This document shows positions 1 to 7,068 of a stretch of 16,913 nucleotides of DNA, one piece after another (the first letter of the stretch is position 1; every line of letters starts with the position of its first letter). The position numbers were made by a program, and so were the translations under genes. Below the pieces are notes generated by a model. It worked only from the letters and a program-made list of their open reading frames with translations. It had not been told where the DNA came from and did not search any database. This DNA comes from an uncultured Eubacteriales bacterium (GTDB taxonomy: Bacteria; Bacillota; Clostridia; Oscillospirales; Oscillospiraceae): positions 1 to 16,913 of the forward strand of contig URCB01000038.1 in assembly GCA_900546255.1 (NCBI GenBank). Direction: 5' to 3'.

Positions 1-8
1 CTTTCCTC

Positions 9-82
9 CGACTTTCTCCAAAGAAAGTCGGGCTCCCCCGCCGGAGTCGGCGGGGGAAACCACGTTGCAGGTCTGAACCTGC
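9..82. other. three consecutive hairpins of unknown origin
   Basis: Three perfect hairpins follow one another: 9-16/23-30 (8 bp, loop TCCAAA), 34-43/48-57 (10 bp, loop GAGT) and 67-72/77-82 (6 bp, loop CTGA). AGTCGG occurs at 26-31 and again at 45-50, so CCGACT at 8-13 could pair with either copy. All of this lies upstream of the psuK promoter, so it probably belongs to the 3' end of a transcript entering from outside the window, or to a structured RNA. None of the hairpins is followed by a clear T tract. I do not recognise it as a known RNA family. Confidence 0.4.
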
Positions 83-147
83 GCCGGTCCAAAAAGGAAC
101 TACCTACCGAGACAGTCCCCCCCGCCCCCGGGCCCAAAAACTCCCCC

Positions 148-175
148 TTGACAAAGAGACAATCTGTGGTAGAAT
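148..175 (+). promoter_or_regulatory. psuKG promoter
   Basis: A perfect -35 box TTGACA (148-153) and a -10 box TAGAAT (170-175) are separated by 16 nt. Transcription would begin near 182, about 40 nt before psuK. This is the best sigma-A-type promoter in the first 2 kb. Confidence 0.8.
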
Positions 176-207
176 AAGCGCACGATTAGAGACTAAGCGT
201 TTGCTTA
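175..207. promoter_or_regulatory. possible operator at the psuK promoter
   Basis: TAAGCG occurs at 175-180, overlapping the end of the -10 box, and again at 194-199. The second copy forms a 5-bp inverted repeat (TAAGC 194-198, GCTTA 203-207, loop GTTT). Its position between the -10 box and the start codon suits a repressor operator. The natural candidate is the HTH domain of PsuK itself, but that link is inference. Confidence 0.35.
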
Positions 208-220
208 TGGAGGTGAGACC

Positions 221-1315
221 GTGACCCAGCGGGAACAGCAGATCTTAGAGTGGATCCGCCAGGACCCCATGATCTCCCAGGAGGACCTAGCCCAGCGGGC
301 GGGGATCACCCGCTCCTCGGTGGGGGTGCACATCTCGAACCTGATGAAGAAGGGGTGCATCCTGGGGAAGGGATACCTCCTCCCCGACAGCGGCTATGTG
401 GCCGTGGCCGGGGCGGTGAATGTGGACATCGGCGGCCGCTCCGCCGGCCCCCTGGTGGGGCGAGACTCCAACCCCGGCACCGTCACCGTGAGCATGGGGG
501 GCGTGGGGCGGAACATCGCCCACAACCTCCGGCTGCTGGGGGTGCGGGTGTCCCTCCTCACCGCCTTGGGGGAGGATCCCCACGCCGGCCAGGTGGCAGA
601 CTCCTGCGAGCGGCTGGGCATCGATCTGAGCCGGGCCCTCCACGTCCCTGGGGGCACCACCTCCACCTACCTCTTCCTCAGCGACGAGACGGGGGACATG
701 GCCCTGGCCGTGTCCGACATGGGCATCTATGAGGCCCTCACCCCGGCCTACTTTGCCCGCCACCTGGGGTTCCTCAATGGGGCGGCCCTGGTGGTGGCCG
801 ACGCCAACCTCCCCCAGGAGGCACTGGATTACCTGGCCCACCACTGCACCGCCCCCCTGTTGGTGGACCCGGTGTCCACCGTAAAGGCGGAGAAGGTGCG
901 GCCCATCCTGGGTAAGCTCCACACCCTCAAGCCCAACCGGCTGGAGGCAGAGCTCCTGTCGGGGGTGGCTATCCGGGACCTCCCCTCCGCCCGACAGGCG
1001 GCGGGGAAGCTGCTGGAGACCGGGCTGCAGCGGGTGTTCATCTCCCTGGGCACCCAGGGGGTCTTTGCCGCCGACCACACCCAGGACGTGTGGTACCCCT
1101 GCTGCCCGGCCCAGATGCGCAGCGCCACCGGGGCGGGGGATGCCTTCGCCGCCGCCCTGGCCTGGGCCTTCCTGGAGGGGAAGGACCTGGCCTACAGCGC
1201 CCGGGCAGCCAACGCCGCCGCGGCCATCGCCGTAGAAGGAGAAAAGACCATCAACCCCGCCCTGTCCGCCGAGGCGGTCCAGGCGCGGATGACAGAACAG
1301 GAGGAAGCACTATGA
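221..1315 (+). CDS. psuK: pseudouridine kinase with N-terminal HTH (PfkB family)
   Basis: This enzyme phosphorylates pseudouridine to pseudouridine 5'-phosphate in the cytoplasm, the first step of pseudouridine catabolism. Residues 1-57 form a winged-HTH-like domain (QREQQILEWIRQDP, then a recognition helix around ITRSSVGVHISNLMKKG), as known in YeiC-like kinases. Residues 58-360 are a PfkB/ribokinase fold: the start VAVAGAVNVDIGG, a glycine-rich GGVGRNIAHNLR segment, and the anion-hole and catalytic-base motif GAGDAF at 304-309 (Asp307). The length of 364 aa fits kinase plus HTH. The GTG start is chosen because GGAGGTGA at 209-216 lies just upstream. Its stop overlaps the psuG start (ATGA), so the two are translationally coupled. 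The HTH may let it act as its own regulator (inference). The psuG partner makes the assignment firm. Confidence 0.93.
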   Translation: MTQREQQILEWIRQDPMISQEDLAQRAGITRSSVGVHISNLMKKGCILGKGYLLPDSGYVAVAGAVNVDIGGRSAGPLVGRDSNPGTVTVSMGGVGRNIAHNLRLLGVRVSLLTALGEDPHAGQVADSCERLGIDLSRALHVPGGTTSTYLFLSDETGDMALAVSDMGIYEALTPAYFARHLGFLNGAALVVADANLPQEALDYLAHHCTAPLLVDPVSTVKAEKVRPILGKLHTLKPNRLEAELLSGVAIRDLPSARQAAGKLLETGLQRVFISLGTQGVFAADHTQDVWYPCCPAQMRSATGAGDAFAAALAWAFLEGKDLAYSARAANAAAAIAVEGEKTINPALSAEAVQARMTEQEEAL

Positions 1316-2226
1316 ATCCCTATCTTGACGTGAACCCCGCCGTGGCCCAGGCCCTGGCGGAAGGCAAGCCCGTGGTGGCCCTGGAGTCCACCATCATCTC
1401 CCACGGCATGCCCTACCCCCAGAATGTGGAGACCGCTTTGAAGGTGGAGGAGATCATCCGTCAGAACGGGGCTGTCCCCGCCACCATCGCCATCCTGGGG
1501 GGGCGGCTGAAGGCCGGCCTCTCCCCGGCGGAGATTGAGTACCTGGGCAAGCAGGGGCAGAAGGTCACCAAGGCCTCCCGTCGGGACCTGTCCGTCCTGG
1601 TGGCCCAGGGGGCCGACGGGGCCACCACCGTGGCCACCACCATGATGATCGCCCACATGGCGGGGATCAAGCTCTTTGCCACCGGGGGCATCGGCGGGGT
1701 CCACCGGGGGGCGGAGAGCACCATGGACATCTCCGCCGACCTGGAGGAGCTGGGCCAGACCGACGTGATGGTGGTCTGCGCCGGGGCCAAGGCCATCCTG
1801 GACCTGAAACTCACCCTGGAATACCTGGAGACCAAGGGGGTCCCCGTCCTGGGCTACCAGACCCAGGAGCTCCCCGCCTTCTACACCCGGACCTCCGGCC
1901 TGAAGGTGGACTACCAGGTGGACAGCCCCGAGATGCTGGCCAAGATCCTGAAGACCCAGCACGACCTGGGCCTCCACGGGGGCATCCTGGTGACCAACCC
2001 CATCCCCGAGCAGTACTCCATGGACGCCGACGCCATCAACGCCGTCATCGACCAGGCCATCGCCGAGGCCCAGGAGAAGGGCATCCACGGCAAGGAGACT
2101 ACCCCCTTCCTCCTGGCCAAGGTCAAGGAGATCACCGGGGGAGACAGTTTGGAGGCCAACATCCAGCTGGTGTTCAACAACGCCAAGTTGGCCGCCCAGA
2201 CCGCCGCGGCCTACGCCACTCTGTAA
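1312..2226 (+). CDS. psuG: pseudouridine-5'-phosphate glycosidase
   Basis: PsuG cleaves the C-C glycosidic bond of pseudouridine 5'-phosphate to uracil and ribose 5-phosphate, following PsuK. At 304 aa it has the family length. The conserved blocks are ALESTIISHGMPYPQN, ATIAILGGRLKAGL, VTKASRRDL, DGATTVATTM and FATGGIGGVHRG. Glu25, Lys87, Asp143 and Lys160 keep the spacing of the E. coli residues I recall as Glu31, Lys93, Asp149 and Lys166; the last forms the Schiff base with the opened ribose. The ATG at 1312 overlaps the psuK stop by 4 nt and follows AGGAGG at 1299-1304. An upstream in-frame extension inside psuK is not used. No pseudouridine transporter gene is seen next to the pair. Confidence 0.95.
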   Translation: MNPYLDVNPAVAQALAEGKPVVALESTIISHGMPYPQNVETALKVEEIIRQNGAVPATIAILGGRLKAGLSPAEIEYLGKQGQKVTKASRRDLSVLVAQGADGATTVATTMMIAHMAGIKLFATGGIGGVHRGAESTMDISADLEELGQTDVMVVCAGAKAILDLKLTLEYLETKGVPVLGYQTQELPAFYTRTSGLKVDYQVDSPEMLAKILKTQHDLGLHGGILVTNPIPEQYSMDADAINAVIDQAIAEAQEKGIHGKETTPFLLAKVKEITGGDSLEANIQLVFNNAKLAAQTAAAYATL

Positions 2227-2252
2227 GCCTCACCGTTCCTAGGAAACCGCAA

Positions 2253-2294
2253 AACGCCCCCGATGGGAAGCATTGGCTTCCCATCGGGGGCGTT
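2253..2294. terminator. bidirectional terminator between psuG and the LysR gene
   Basis: A perfect 18-bp stem (2253-2270 with 2277-2294) encloses the loop CATTGG. It is preceded by a run of A (2250-2254) and followed by TTCTTTGG. It lies between two convergent genes and can serve both strands. Confidence 0.9.
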
Positions 2295-2311
2295 CTTTGG
2301 ATTTGGAACCC

Positions 2312-3235
2312 TCACTCCGCCGGCGACGCCGGCAGGGAGACCGGGGGCAGGTCCTGGGCCGGGTGACGGGCCTGCTCCACGCAGAAGTCAAAGAACCGGT
2401 CCACGTTGGCCAGGGGATGGGGCGGCTTGCGCCGGACGATGTAGAAGTCCCCAGTCTGCACCGGCTGGATGAGGGGGAGGACCTTCACGTCCGGCCGGTG
2501 GACCGGCGGGGTGTCCAGCAGGACGGAGATGCCGAAGCCCTGGGCCACCAACTCCAGGATGAAGTTGGCATCCTCCACCTCGTAGGCGATGCGCCACCGG
2601 TCCCGCACCGGGGCGAAGAGGGCCTCCACCGGGTCCCGCTGGCCGCTGAGCCAGGAGTAGGTCACATGGGGGTAGGGGAGGGTGTCCTCCAGGGTGACGC
2701 TGCTTTGCTGGGCCAGGGGATGGTCCAGGGGCACGGCGGCCACCATGGACCGGCGGAGGATGGGGGCGTACTCCAGCTGGGGGTCGGAGTAAATCTTAGA
2801 GCAGAAACCGATGTCCACCTTCCCCTCGGTAAGAGCCTGGCACACCTGGCGGGACATGCCGGTGGAGAAGGTGAAGTCACACCCTGGGTTCTCCCCCATA
2901 AACTGCCGGCACAGCCGGGTGACGGTGGGGATCACCAGCAGGGGGATGGTCTGCAGCCGGATGGTCCCCACCCCGTCCTTGAGCATTTGGAAGTTGCGCA
3001 GGCAGCTGTCCGCCAGGGCCACGATCTGCTTGGCCTGGGGCAGCAGAGCCTCTCCAAACCGGCCCAGGGCGATGCCTCGTCCGCTTTTTTGGAACAGGGA
3101 CACTCCCAGCTCCTTCTCCAAGGTGACGATGGCGTGGCTCAGGCCGGACTGCGAGATGTTCAGCCGTTGGGCCGCCCGGCTGTAGTGCATCTCCTGGGAG
3201 AGGACGAGAAAGTAACGCAAGTGATCAATGTTCAT
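2312..3235 (-). CDS. LysR-family transcriptional regulator
   Basis: This DNA-binding activator or repressor has 307 aa, the standard LTTR length. Residues 1-60 are the winged HTH (MNIDHLRYFLVLSQEMHYSR, AAQRLNISQSGLSHAI, LEKELGVSLFQKSGRGI), followed by a linker helix and a periplasmic-binding-protein-like co-inducer domain from about residue 90 (VGTIRLQTIPLLVIPTVTRL onward). The start is supported by the minus-strand SD GGGAGGTGAT just before ATG. It is transcribed divergently from the PucR-type gene, the usual LTTR arrangement with a regulated target. A T-N11-A box (3277-3291) overlaps its own promoter, and a near copy precedes the lactonase-like genes at 6960. I infer that it controls this locus. 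The effector is unknown. Confidence 0.9.
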   Translation of the reverse strand: MNIDHLRYFLVLSQEMHYSRAAQRLNISQSGLSHAIVTLEKELGVSLFQKSGRGIALGRFGEALLPQAKQIVALADSCLRNFQMLKDGVGTIRLQTIPLLVIPTVTRLCRQFMGENPGCDFTFSTGMSRQVCQALTEGKVDIGFCSKIYSDPQLEYAPILRRSMVAAVPLDHPLAQQSSVTLEDTLPYPHVTYSWLSGQRDPVEALFAPVRDRWRIAYEVEDANFILELVAQGFGISVLLDTPPVHRPDVKVLPLIQPVQTGDFYIVRRKPPHPLANVDRFFDFCVEQARHPAQDLPPVSLPASPAE

Positions 3236-3261
3236 AGGATCACCTCCCCTCTTTAAAAATC

Positions 3262-3270
3262 AGTATATCA
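3262..3270 (-). promoter_or_regulatory. extended -10 promoter of the LysR gene
   Basis: On the minus strand the sequence reads TGATATACT, a TGn motif joined to the -10 box TATACT. The -35 region (TTCCTT) is weak. The RNA would start near 3255, about 20 nt before the coding start. Confidence 0.6.
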
Positions 3271-3276
3271 CATTCC

Positions 3277-3291
3277 ATGCAAAAAAGGAAT
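3277..3291. promoter_or_regulatory. LTTR-type box A (T-N11-A)
   Basis: The 15-mer ATGCAAAAAAGGAAT has the AT-N11-AT outline and partial dyad symmetry (C at position 4, G at position 12) of LysR boxes. It differs at one base from the 15-mer at 6960-6974. It sits just upstream of the -10 box of the LysR gene, so it could mediate autorepression. An additional ATTCC at 3272-3276 faces its GGAAT. Confidence 0.5.
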
Positions 3292-3320
3292 CCACTCCCG
3301 CAGAAAAAGGAATGGATTCC
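3287..3320. promoter_or_regulatory. inverted repeat and element B upstream of the PucR-type gene
   Basis: GGAATCCA (3287-3294) and TGGATTCC (3313-3320) form an 8-bp inverted repeat. Within it, GAAAAAGGAATGGAT (3303-3317) is identical over 15 nt to 6964-6978 before the first lactonase gene. The GGAAT cores of boxes A and B are 22 nt apart, two helical turns. Element B ends 17 nt before the candidate -35 box at 3335, exactly as at 6996, which points to an activator site. Confidence 0.5.
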
Positions 3321-3334
3321 CCCGCCGTGCCCCG

Positions 3335-3376
3335 TTGCGTTGGAGGGGGAGACGGGGGTATCCTAGAACCAACGCA
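3335..3376 (+). promoter_or_regulatory. candidate promoter of the PucR-type gene with flanking inverted repeat
   Basis: TTGCGT (3335-3340) and TATCCT (3359-3364) are 18 nt apart. Each box matches the consensus only partly, as expected for an activated promoter. TGCGTTGG (3336-3343) and CCAACGCA (3369-3376) form an 8-bp inverted repeat on either side of the -10 box. This could be a second operator, or a hairpin if transcribed. Confidence 0.4.
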
Positions 3377-3397
3377 GATGGAAAGGAGGGGGTGGCC

Positions 3398-4594
3398 ATG
3401 GCCATGACCTGCCGGGGCATCCTGGCCCTGCCCTATGCCAACCGGCTCCGCCTGGTGGCCGGGGCCAGCGGCGGGGGCAACGAGATCCGCTGGGTCCACA
3501 TCCTGGAGGAACCCAAGTACACCGCCTGGCTGAAGGGGGGCGAGCTCATCCTCCTGTCCGGGGTGGTCACCGGGGACCGGGAGGGGGCTTTGCTGTCCCT
3601 GCTCCAGGACCTCTTTGACCGAGAGGTGGCCGGGGTGGTGCTGAATCTGAGCACCTTCCTGCCTGCCATTCCCCCCAGCGTCCTGGCCCTGGGGGACCGG
3701 CTGGGCCTGCCTCTGTTTGAGATGCCTGCCGAGGTGCGGATGGTGGATGTGAGCCAGAGCATCGCCTTTGCCATTTTCCAGCAGCGGCAGAAGACCGGCC
3801 AGGTGGAGGGGGCCCTGCGGGACCTGCTCACCGGCAAGCGCCTGTCAGAGAGGCGCCTCCAGCGGCTGGCCGAGGTGGGCCTGGGGGGCGGGCGGACCTT
3901 CCGGGCGGTCCTCTTCCGCCCGGGGCTGCCGGGGACGCCCCTGCCGGTGACTCCCTTCTACGAGGAGGAGATGGAGGAGGCTTGGCTGGCCCAGGGGGCG
4001 GCCTACCTCCGCCAGGTGCTGGACCGTCTGGGGGACCCGGGATACCTCACAGTGGCCGGGGAGACCATCCTCTGGCTGGCGGAGGATCCTCCGGGCCGGC
4101 CGGCAGCTCTGCCCCAGCGCCTGGAGGCGGTGACGGCGGCCCTGCCCCAGTCTGCCTACTTCCCCGCCCTCCAGGTGGGGGTGGGGGCAGCTTTTCGGGA
4201 CTTCCGGACCTGCCGGGCCAGCGCCGACCAGGCCCGTCAGGCTCTGGCCCACCCCCAGCGCCGGGGCGGGCCCGTGACCTGGTATGATGACCTGGTGGAC
4301 CGCCGCCTCTTCCAGCGCGGGGGGACCCGGGAGGAGCTGGCCGCCATGGCGGAGCGGCTGCTGGGCCCCCTGCTGCAGCCGGAGCACCAGGCCTTGCTGG
4401 ACACCCTGATCTGCTACCTAGACCACAACGGCAACGCCAAGGCCACGGCCCAGGCCATGTTCCTCCACCCCAACACCCTCCACTACCGCCTGAGGAAGAT
4501 CCAGTCCCTCCTGCACCGGGACCTGGGCCAGAGTGAGGACTTCTTCCAGGTGATGCTGGGGCGGAAGCTTTATGATTTTATCACAAAAAACTGA
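3398..4594 (+). CDS. PucR/CdaR-type transcriptional regulator
   Basis: This is a 398-aa regulator of the purine-catabolism-regulator (PucR) architecture. Residues 1-125 match the PucR N-terminal sensory domain (MTCRGILALPYANRLRLVAG, with the segment GGELILLSGVV), a poorly conserved middle follows, and the C-terminal HTH of about residues 337-398 contains the family signature HNGNAKATAQAMFLHPNTLH followed by YRLRKI. Such proteins regulate catabolic operons for purines, amino acids or sugar acids. The ATG at 3398 is chosen because AAGGAGG (3383-3389) lies 8 nt upstream; ATG 3404 is an alternative, and the in-frame TTG at 3335 is part of the candidate promoter. The neighbouring LysR gene is divergent and the aminotransferase follows on the same strand. 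Its direct target is unknown. Confidence 0.88.
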   Translation: MAMTCRGILALPYANRLRLVAGASGGGNEIRWVHILEEPKYTAWLKGGELILLSGVVTGDREGALLSLLQDLFDREVAGVVLNLSTFLPAIPPSVLALGDRLGLPLFEMPAEVRMVDVSQSIAFAIFQQRQKTGQVEGALRDLLTGKRLSERRLQRLAEVGLGGGRTFRAVLFRPGLPGTPLPVTPFYEEEMEEAWLAQGAAYLRQVLDRLGDPGYLTVAGETILWLAEDPPGRPAALPQRLEAVTAALPQSAYFPALQVGVGAAFRDFRTCRASADQARQALAHPQRRGGPVTWYDDLVDRRLFQRGGTREELAAMAERLLGPLLQPEHQALLDTLICYLDHNGNAKATAQAMFLHPNTLHYRLRKIQSLLHRDLGQSEDFFQVMLGRKLYDFITKN

Positions 4595-4630
4595 GAAAAG
4601 CGTTGTGATCCGATCACAACGCTTTTCTCA
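4592..4630. terminator. terminator after the PucR-type gene
   Basis: A near-perfect 19-bp palindrome (4592-4610 with 4612-4630) begins at the TGA stop itself. The AGCGTTGTGAT arm followed by CTTTTCTC on the far side gives a GC stem with a T-rich exit. The A-rich 5' flank makes it usable on both strands. Confidence 0.8.
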
Positions 4631-4749
4631 TTGCAAAAGGGGGAAGTGCCCAAATAGGAAGGGCTTTCTTGGATAAAATTGGGAATCTTGCGCAAAAAAC
4701 AAGGGGGAGAGGGGGGAGAAACCAGGAAGGCTAATTTTCTCCGCTCCCG

Positions 4750-4779
4750 TTGCTCCCCCGCCGGGCCATGGCGTATACT
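4750..4779 (+). promoter_or_regulatory. candidate promoter of the aminotransferase-SDR pair
   Basis: TTGCTC (4750-4755) and TATACT (4774-4779) are 18 nt apart. A small hairpin (GGGGCC 4800-4805, GGCCCC 4810-4815) lies in the leader just before the SD at 4821. The rest of the gap from 4631 to 4749 is purine-rich, and I see no gene in it. Confidence 0.5.
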
Positions 4780-4831
4780 CAGGGCAGAAATCAACCACAG
4801 GGGCCGGCAGGCCCCGGGCAGGAGGTGCTCC

Positions 4832-6148
4832 ATGCAAAAATACCACACCCAAGGCTCCCGCCGGCTCTACCAGGCCACCCTTCCTTACCTGGTGGACGGG
4901 GTAGGCAGTTCCTTCCACGTCCCCAGCTACCGGGACTACCCCATCGCCATGACCCACGGGAAGGGCTCCAAACTCTACGACGTGGACGGCAACAAGTACA
5001 TCGACTACATCCTGGGCTTCGGCCCCATGCTCCTAGGCCACTGCCCCCCGGCGGTAGACCGGGCAGTGGCGGAACAGCTGAAGAGGGGTACCCACTTTTC
5101 CGCGCCTACGCCGGAACTGGGGGCGCTCTCCCGCCGGCTCACCCAGGTGATCCCTGCGGCGGAGAAGGTGGTCTATCAGAACTCCGGCACGGAGGTGGTG
5201 ATGTACGCCCTCCGCCTGGCCCGGGCCTTTACCGGGCGGTACAAGATCGTCAAGTTCGAGGGCCAGTACCACGGCTGGTCCGATGAGGAGAAGGTGAGCA
5301 TCGACGCGGACACCGTGGCCGACCTGGGCCCCCGGGAGAACCCCCGAAAAATCCTCCCCACCAAGGGCCAGCGGCTGTCCTCGGCGGATGACCTCATCCT
5401 CCTGCCCTGGAACGACCTGGAGGCTCTGGACCGGACCCTCACCCAGCGGCGGGAGGAGATCGCCGCCGTCCTCATGGAGCCCTGCATGTGTGACTCCGGC
5501 CCCATCCTCCCCCAGCCCGGCTACCTGGCGGGGGTGCGGGAGCTCACCCGCCGCCACGGGGTGCTGCTGATCTTTGACGAGGTGATCACCGGCTTCCGCC
5601 TGGCCCTGGGAGGGGCCCAGGCCTACTACGGGGTGACGCCGGACATCGCCACCTTCGCCAAGGCCATCGCCAGCGGGTACCCCTTCGGGGCGGTGGTGGG
5701 CCGGCGGGACGTGATGGACTGCGGGGTGCCTGCCTCGGGGACCTTCAACGGCAACCCCGTGGGAGTGGCCGCCGCCCTGGCCACCCTGGAGGAACTCTCC
5801 CAGCCCGGGGTCTATGCCCGGCTGGAGGCCCTGGGCCAGCAGCTGGAGGACGGCTTCCAGGCCCTGGGGGAGAAGTACCGCCGCAAACTCTACCTCCGCC
5901 ACCTGGGGAGTATTTTCGTCCTGGGCTTTGGCTACACCCAAGACCTGGGGGACTTCCGGGACTGGCTCACCCAGGCCGACCTGGCCGCCTACCAGCGCTT
6001 CGTGGCCGGGTGCGAGGATTACGGCGTCCGCTTTACCGACCGCCGGGGGCGGGAGTATCTCTCCACCGCCCACACCCAGGAGGACATCCGCCGCACCCTG
6101 GCGGTGGCCGACCAGGTTTTGGGAGAGATGGAACAGGAGGGAATTTAA
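4832..6148 (+). CDS. class III PLP aminotransferase, glutamate-1-semialdehyde aminomutase-like
   Basis: This is a cytoplasmic PLP enzyme of 438 aa, the size of the HemL-like branch. Visible landmarks are the substrate-side start YRDYPIAMTHGKGSKLYDVDG, cofactor phosphate contacts in YQNSGTEVVMYALRLAR, the aromatic stacking region GQYHGW, the PLP-ring aspartate Asp249 in FDEVITGFR, the Schiff-base Lys277 in TFAKAIASGYPFGAVVG, and GTFNGNPV. The ATG at 4832 follows GGAGGTG at 4821-4827; a longer in-frame extension runs through the promoter and is rejected. The SDR gene begins 1 nt after its stop, so they form an operon. True HemL sits in a tetrapyrrole operon, which is absent here, so a catabolic transamination or amino shift on a different amino substrate is more likely. 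The exact substrate cannot be read. Confidence 0.85.
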   Translation: MQKYHTQGSRRLYQATLPYLVDGVGSSFHVPSYRDYPIAMTHGKGSKLYDVDGNKYIDYILGFGPMLLGHCPPAVDRAVAEQLKRGTHFSAPTPELGALSRRLTQVIPAAEKVVYQNSGTEVVMYALRLARAFTGRYKIVKFEGQYHGWSDEEKVSIDADTVADLGPRENPRKILPTKGQRLSSADDLILLPWNDLEALDRTLTQRREEIAAVLMEPCMCDSGPILPQPGYLAGVRELTRRHGVLLIFDEVITGFRLALGGAQAYYGVTPDIATFAKAIASGYPFGAVVGRRDVMDCGVPASGTFNGNPVGVAAALATLEELSQPGVYARLEALGQQLEDGFQALGEKYRRKLYLRHLGSIFVLGFGYTQDLGDFRDWLTQADLAAYQRFVAGCEDYGVRFTDRRGREYLSTAHTQEDIRRTLAVADQVLGEMEQEGI

Positions 6149-6149
6149 C

Positions 6150-6923
6150 ATGATCGACGCCATGCAATGGTTCCAATTGAATGGAAAGAAGGCCATGGTC
6201 ACCGGCGGGGCTGCCGGCCTGTGCTACGCCATGGCGGAGGGGCTCCACCTGGCCGGGGCCGAGGTGGTGCTGGTGGACCGGTCCCCCGCCGTGGGGGAGG
6301 CGGCCGCCCGGCTGGGGGCCCAAGGGGCCCCGGTCCACGGGGTCCAGGGGGACCTGAGCCACTGGGAGGGCATCCCCGCCCTCTATGACAGGGCCCTGGC
6401 GGCCTTAGGGGGCCGGGTGGACATCCTGGTCAACGGCGCGGGGATCCAGTACCGCTGCCCGGCAGAGGACTTCCCCCCGGAGCGGTGGCAGCAGATCTTA
6501 AGGATCAACCTGGACGCGGTCTTCCGCCTGGCCCAGCTGGCGGGGCGAACCATGCTGGCCCAGGGGGGCGGGCGGATCATCAACGTGGCCTCCATGACCT
6601 CCTTCTTTGGCAGCGAGCAGATTCCCGCCTACGCCGCCAGCAAGGGGGCGGTGGCCCAACTCACCAAGGCCCTGTCCAACGAGTGGGCGGGGCGGGGGGT
6701 CAATGTCAACGCCATCGCCCCGGGATACATGGTGACCCGGCTCACCGCAGACATGCAGGGGAAGAACCCCGCCCAGTATGCAGAGATCACCGGCCGCATC
6801 CCCATGCACCGGTGGGGCCAGCCGGAGGACCTCCAGGGGGCGGTGGTCTTCCTGGCCAGCCCGGCGGCGGCCTATGTCACCGGCGCCATCCTGCCGGTGG
6901 ACGGCGGCTATCTGGGAAAATAA
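6150..6923 (+). CDS. short-chain dehydrogenase/reductase, KduD-like
   Basis: This is a 257-aa NAD(P)-dependent oxidoreductase of the classical SDR family. The catalytic tetrad is complete: Asn120, Ser148, Tyr161 and Lys165 (YAASK). Asp43 at the end of strand beta-2 favours NAD over NADP. The C-terminal half closely follows 2-deoxy-gluconate 3-dehydrogenase (VNVNAIAPGYM, then RIPMHRWGQPEDL and VDGGYL). Two oddities occur. The glycine motif reads TGGAAGLC, so the last glycine is Cys25, and the usual NNAG reads NGAG at 95-98. The ATG at 6150 follows AGGAGG at 6135 and is 1 nt past the aminotransferase stop. The pair probably converts an amino or keto intermediate to an alcohol or back; the substrate is unknown. 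Confidence 0.87.
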   Translation: MIDAMQWFQLNGKKAMVTGGAAGLCYAMAEGLHLAGAEVVLVDRSPAVGEAAARLGAQGAPVHGVQGDLSHWEGIPALYDRALAALGGRVDILVNGAGIQYRCPAEDFPPERWQQILRINLDAVFRLAQLAGRTMLAQGGGRIINVASMTSFFGSEQIPAYAASKGAVAQLTKALSNEWAGRGVNVNAIAPGYMVTRLTADMQGKNPAQYAEITGRIPMHRWGQPEDLQGAVVFLASPAAAYVTGAILPVDGGYLGK

Positions 6924-6959
6924 GAATCCATCGAAATTTCCGTGCAATTCCGCTGATTC

Positions 6960-6978
6960 ATGCGAAAAAGGAATGGAT
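6960..6978. promoter_or_regulatory. LTTR-type box C upstream of the first lactonase gene
   Basis: ATGCGAAAAAGGAAT (6960-6974) differs from box A (3277-3291) at one base. The overlapping GAAAAAGGAATGGAT (6964-6978) equals element B (3303-3317) at all 15 bases. It stands out as AT-rich sequence in GC-rich surroundings. It ends 17 nt before the candidate -35 box. Confidence 0.55.
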
Positions 6979-6995
6979 CCATGGGGTTTTGTGGA

Positions 6996-7029
6996 TTGAT
7001 TTTTCCCCTCGAATGGGGTTCAATGAACC
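6996..7029 (+). promoter_or_regulatory. candidate promoter and 13-bp palindrome before the lactonase pair
   Basis: TTGATT (6996-7001) and TTCAAT (7019-7024) have 17-nt spacing. The palindrome GGTTCAATGAACC (7017-7029) covers the -10 box and is well placed for a repressor. CCCC/GGGG at 7005-7008 and 7015-7018 can also form a short hairpin. Confidence 0.4.
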
Positions 7030-7068
7030 TATAGCCCTTACCCTGCCCATAGGAAGGAGAACAAGACC

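Noticed and set aside
66..90. 3' end of a tRNA (T-arm-like GCAGGT...ACCTGC)
   Set aside because: The loop is 4 nt, not 7, no TTCGA sequence is present, and no acceptor stem or CCA follows.
4679..4831. 51-residue N-terminal extension of the aminotransferase
   Set aside because: It reads through the likely promoter and leader hairpin. A strong SD precedes the internal ATG at 4832.
4832..6148. Genuine hemL for haem synthesis
   Set aside because: No other tetrapyrrole genes are present, and the partner is a KduD-like SDR inside a catabolic locus. HemL-like enzymes with other roles are common.
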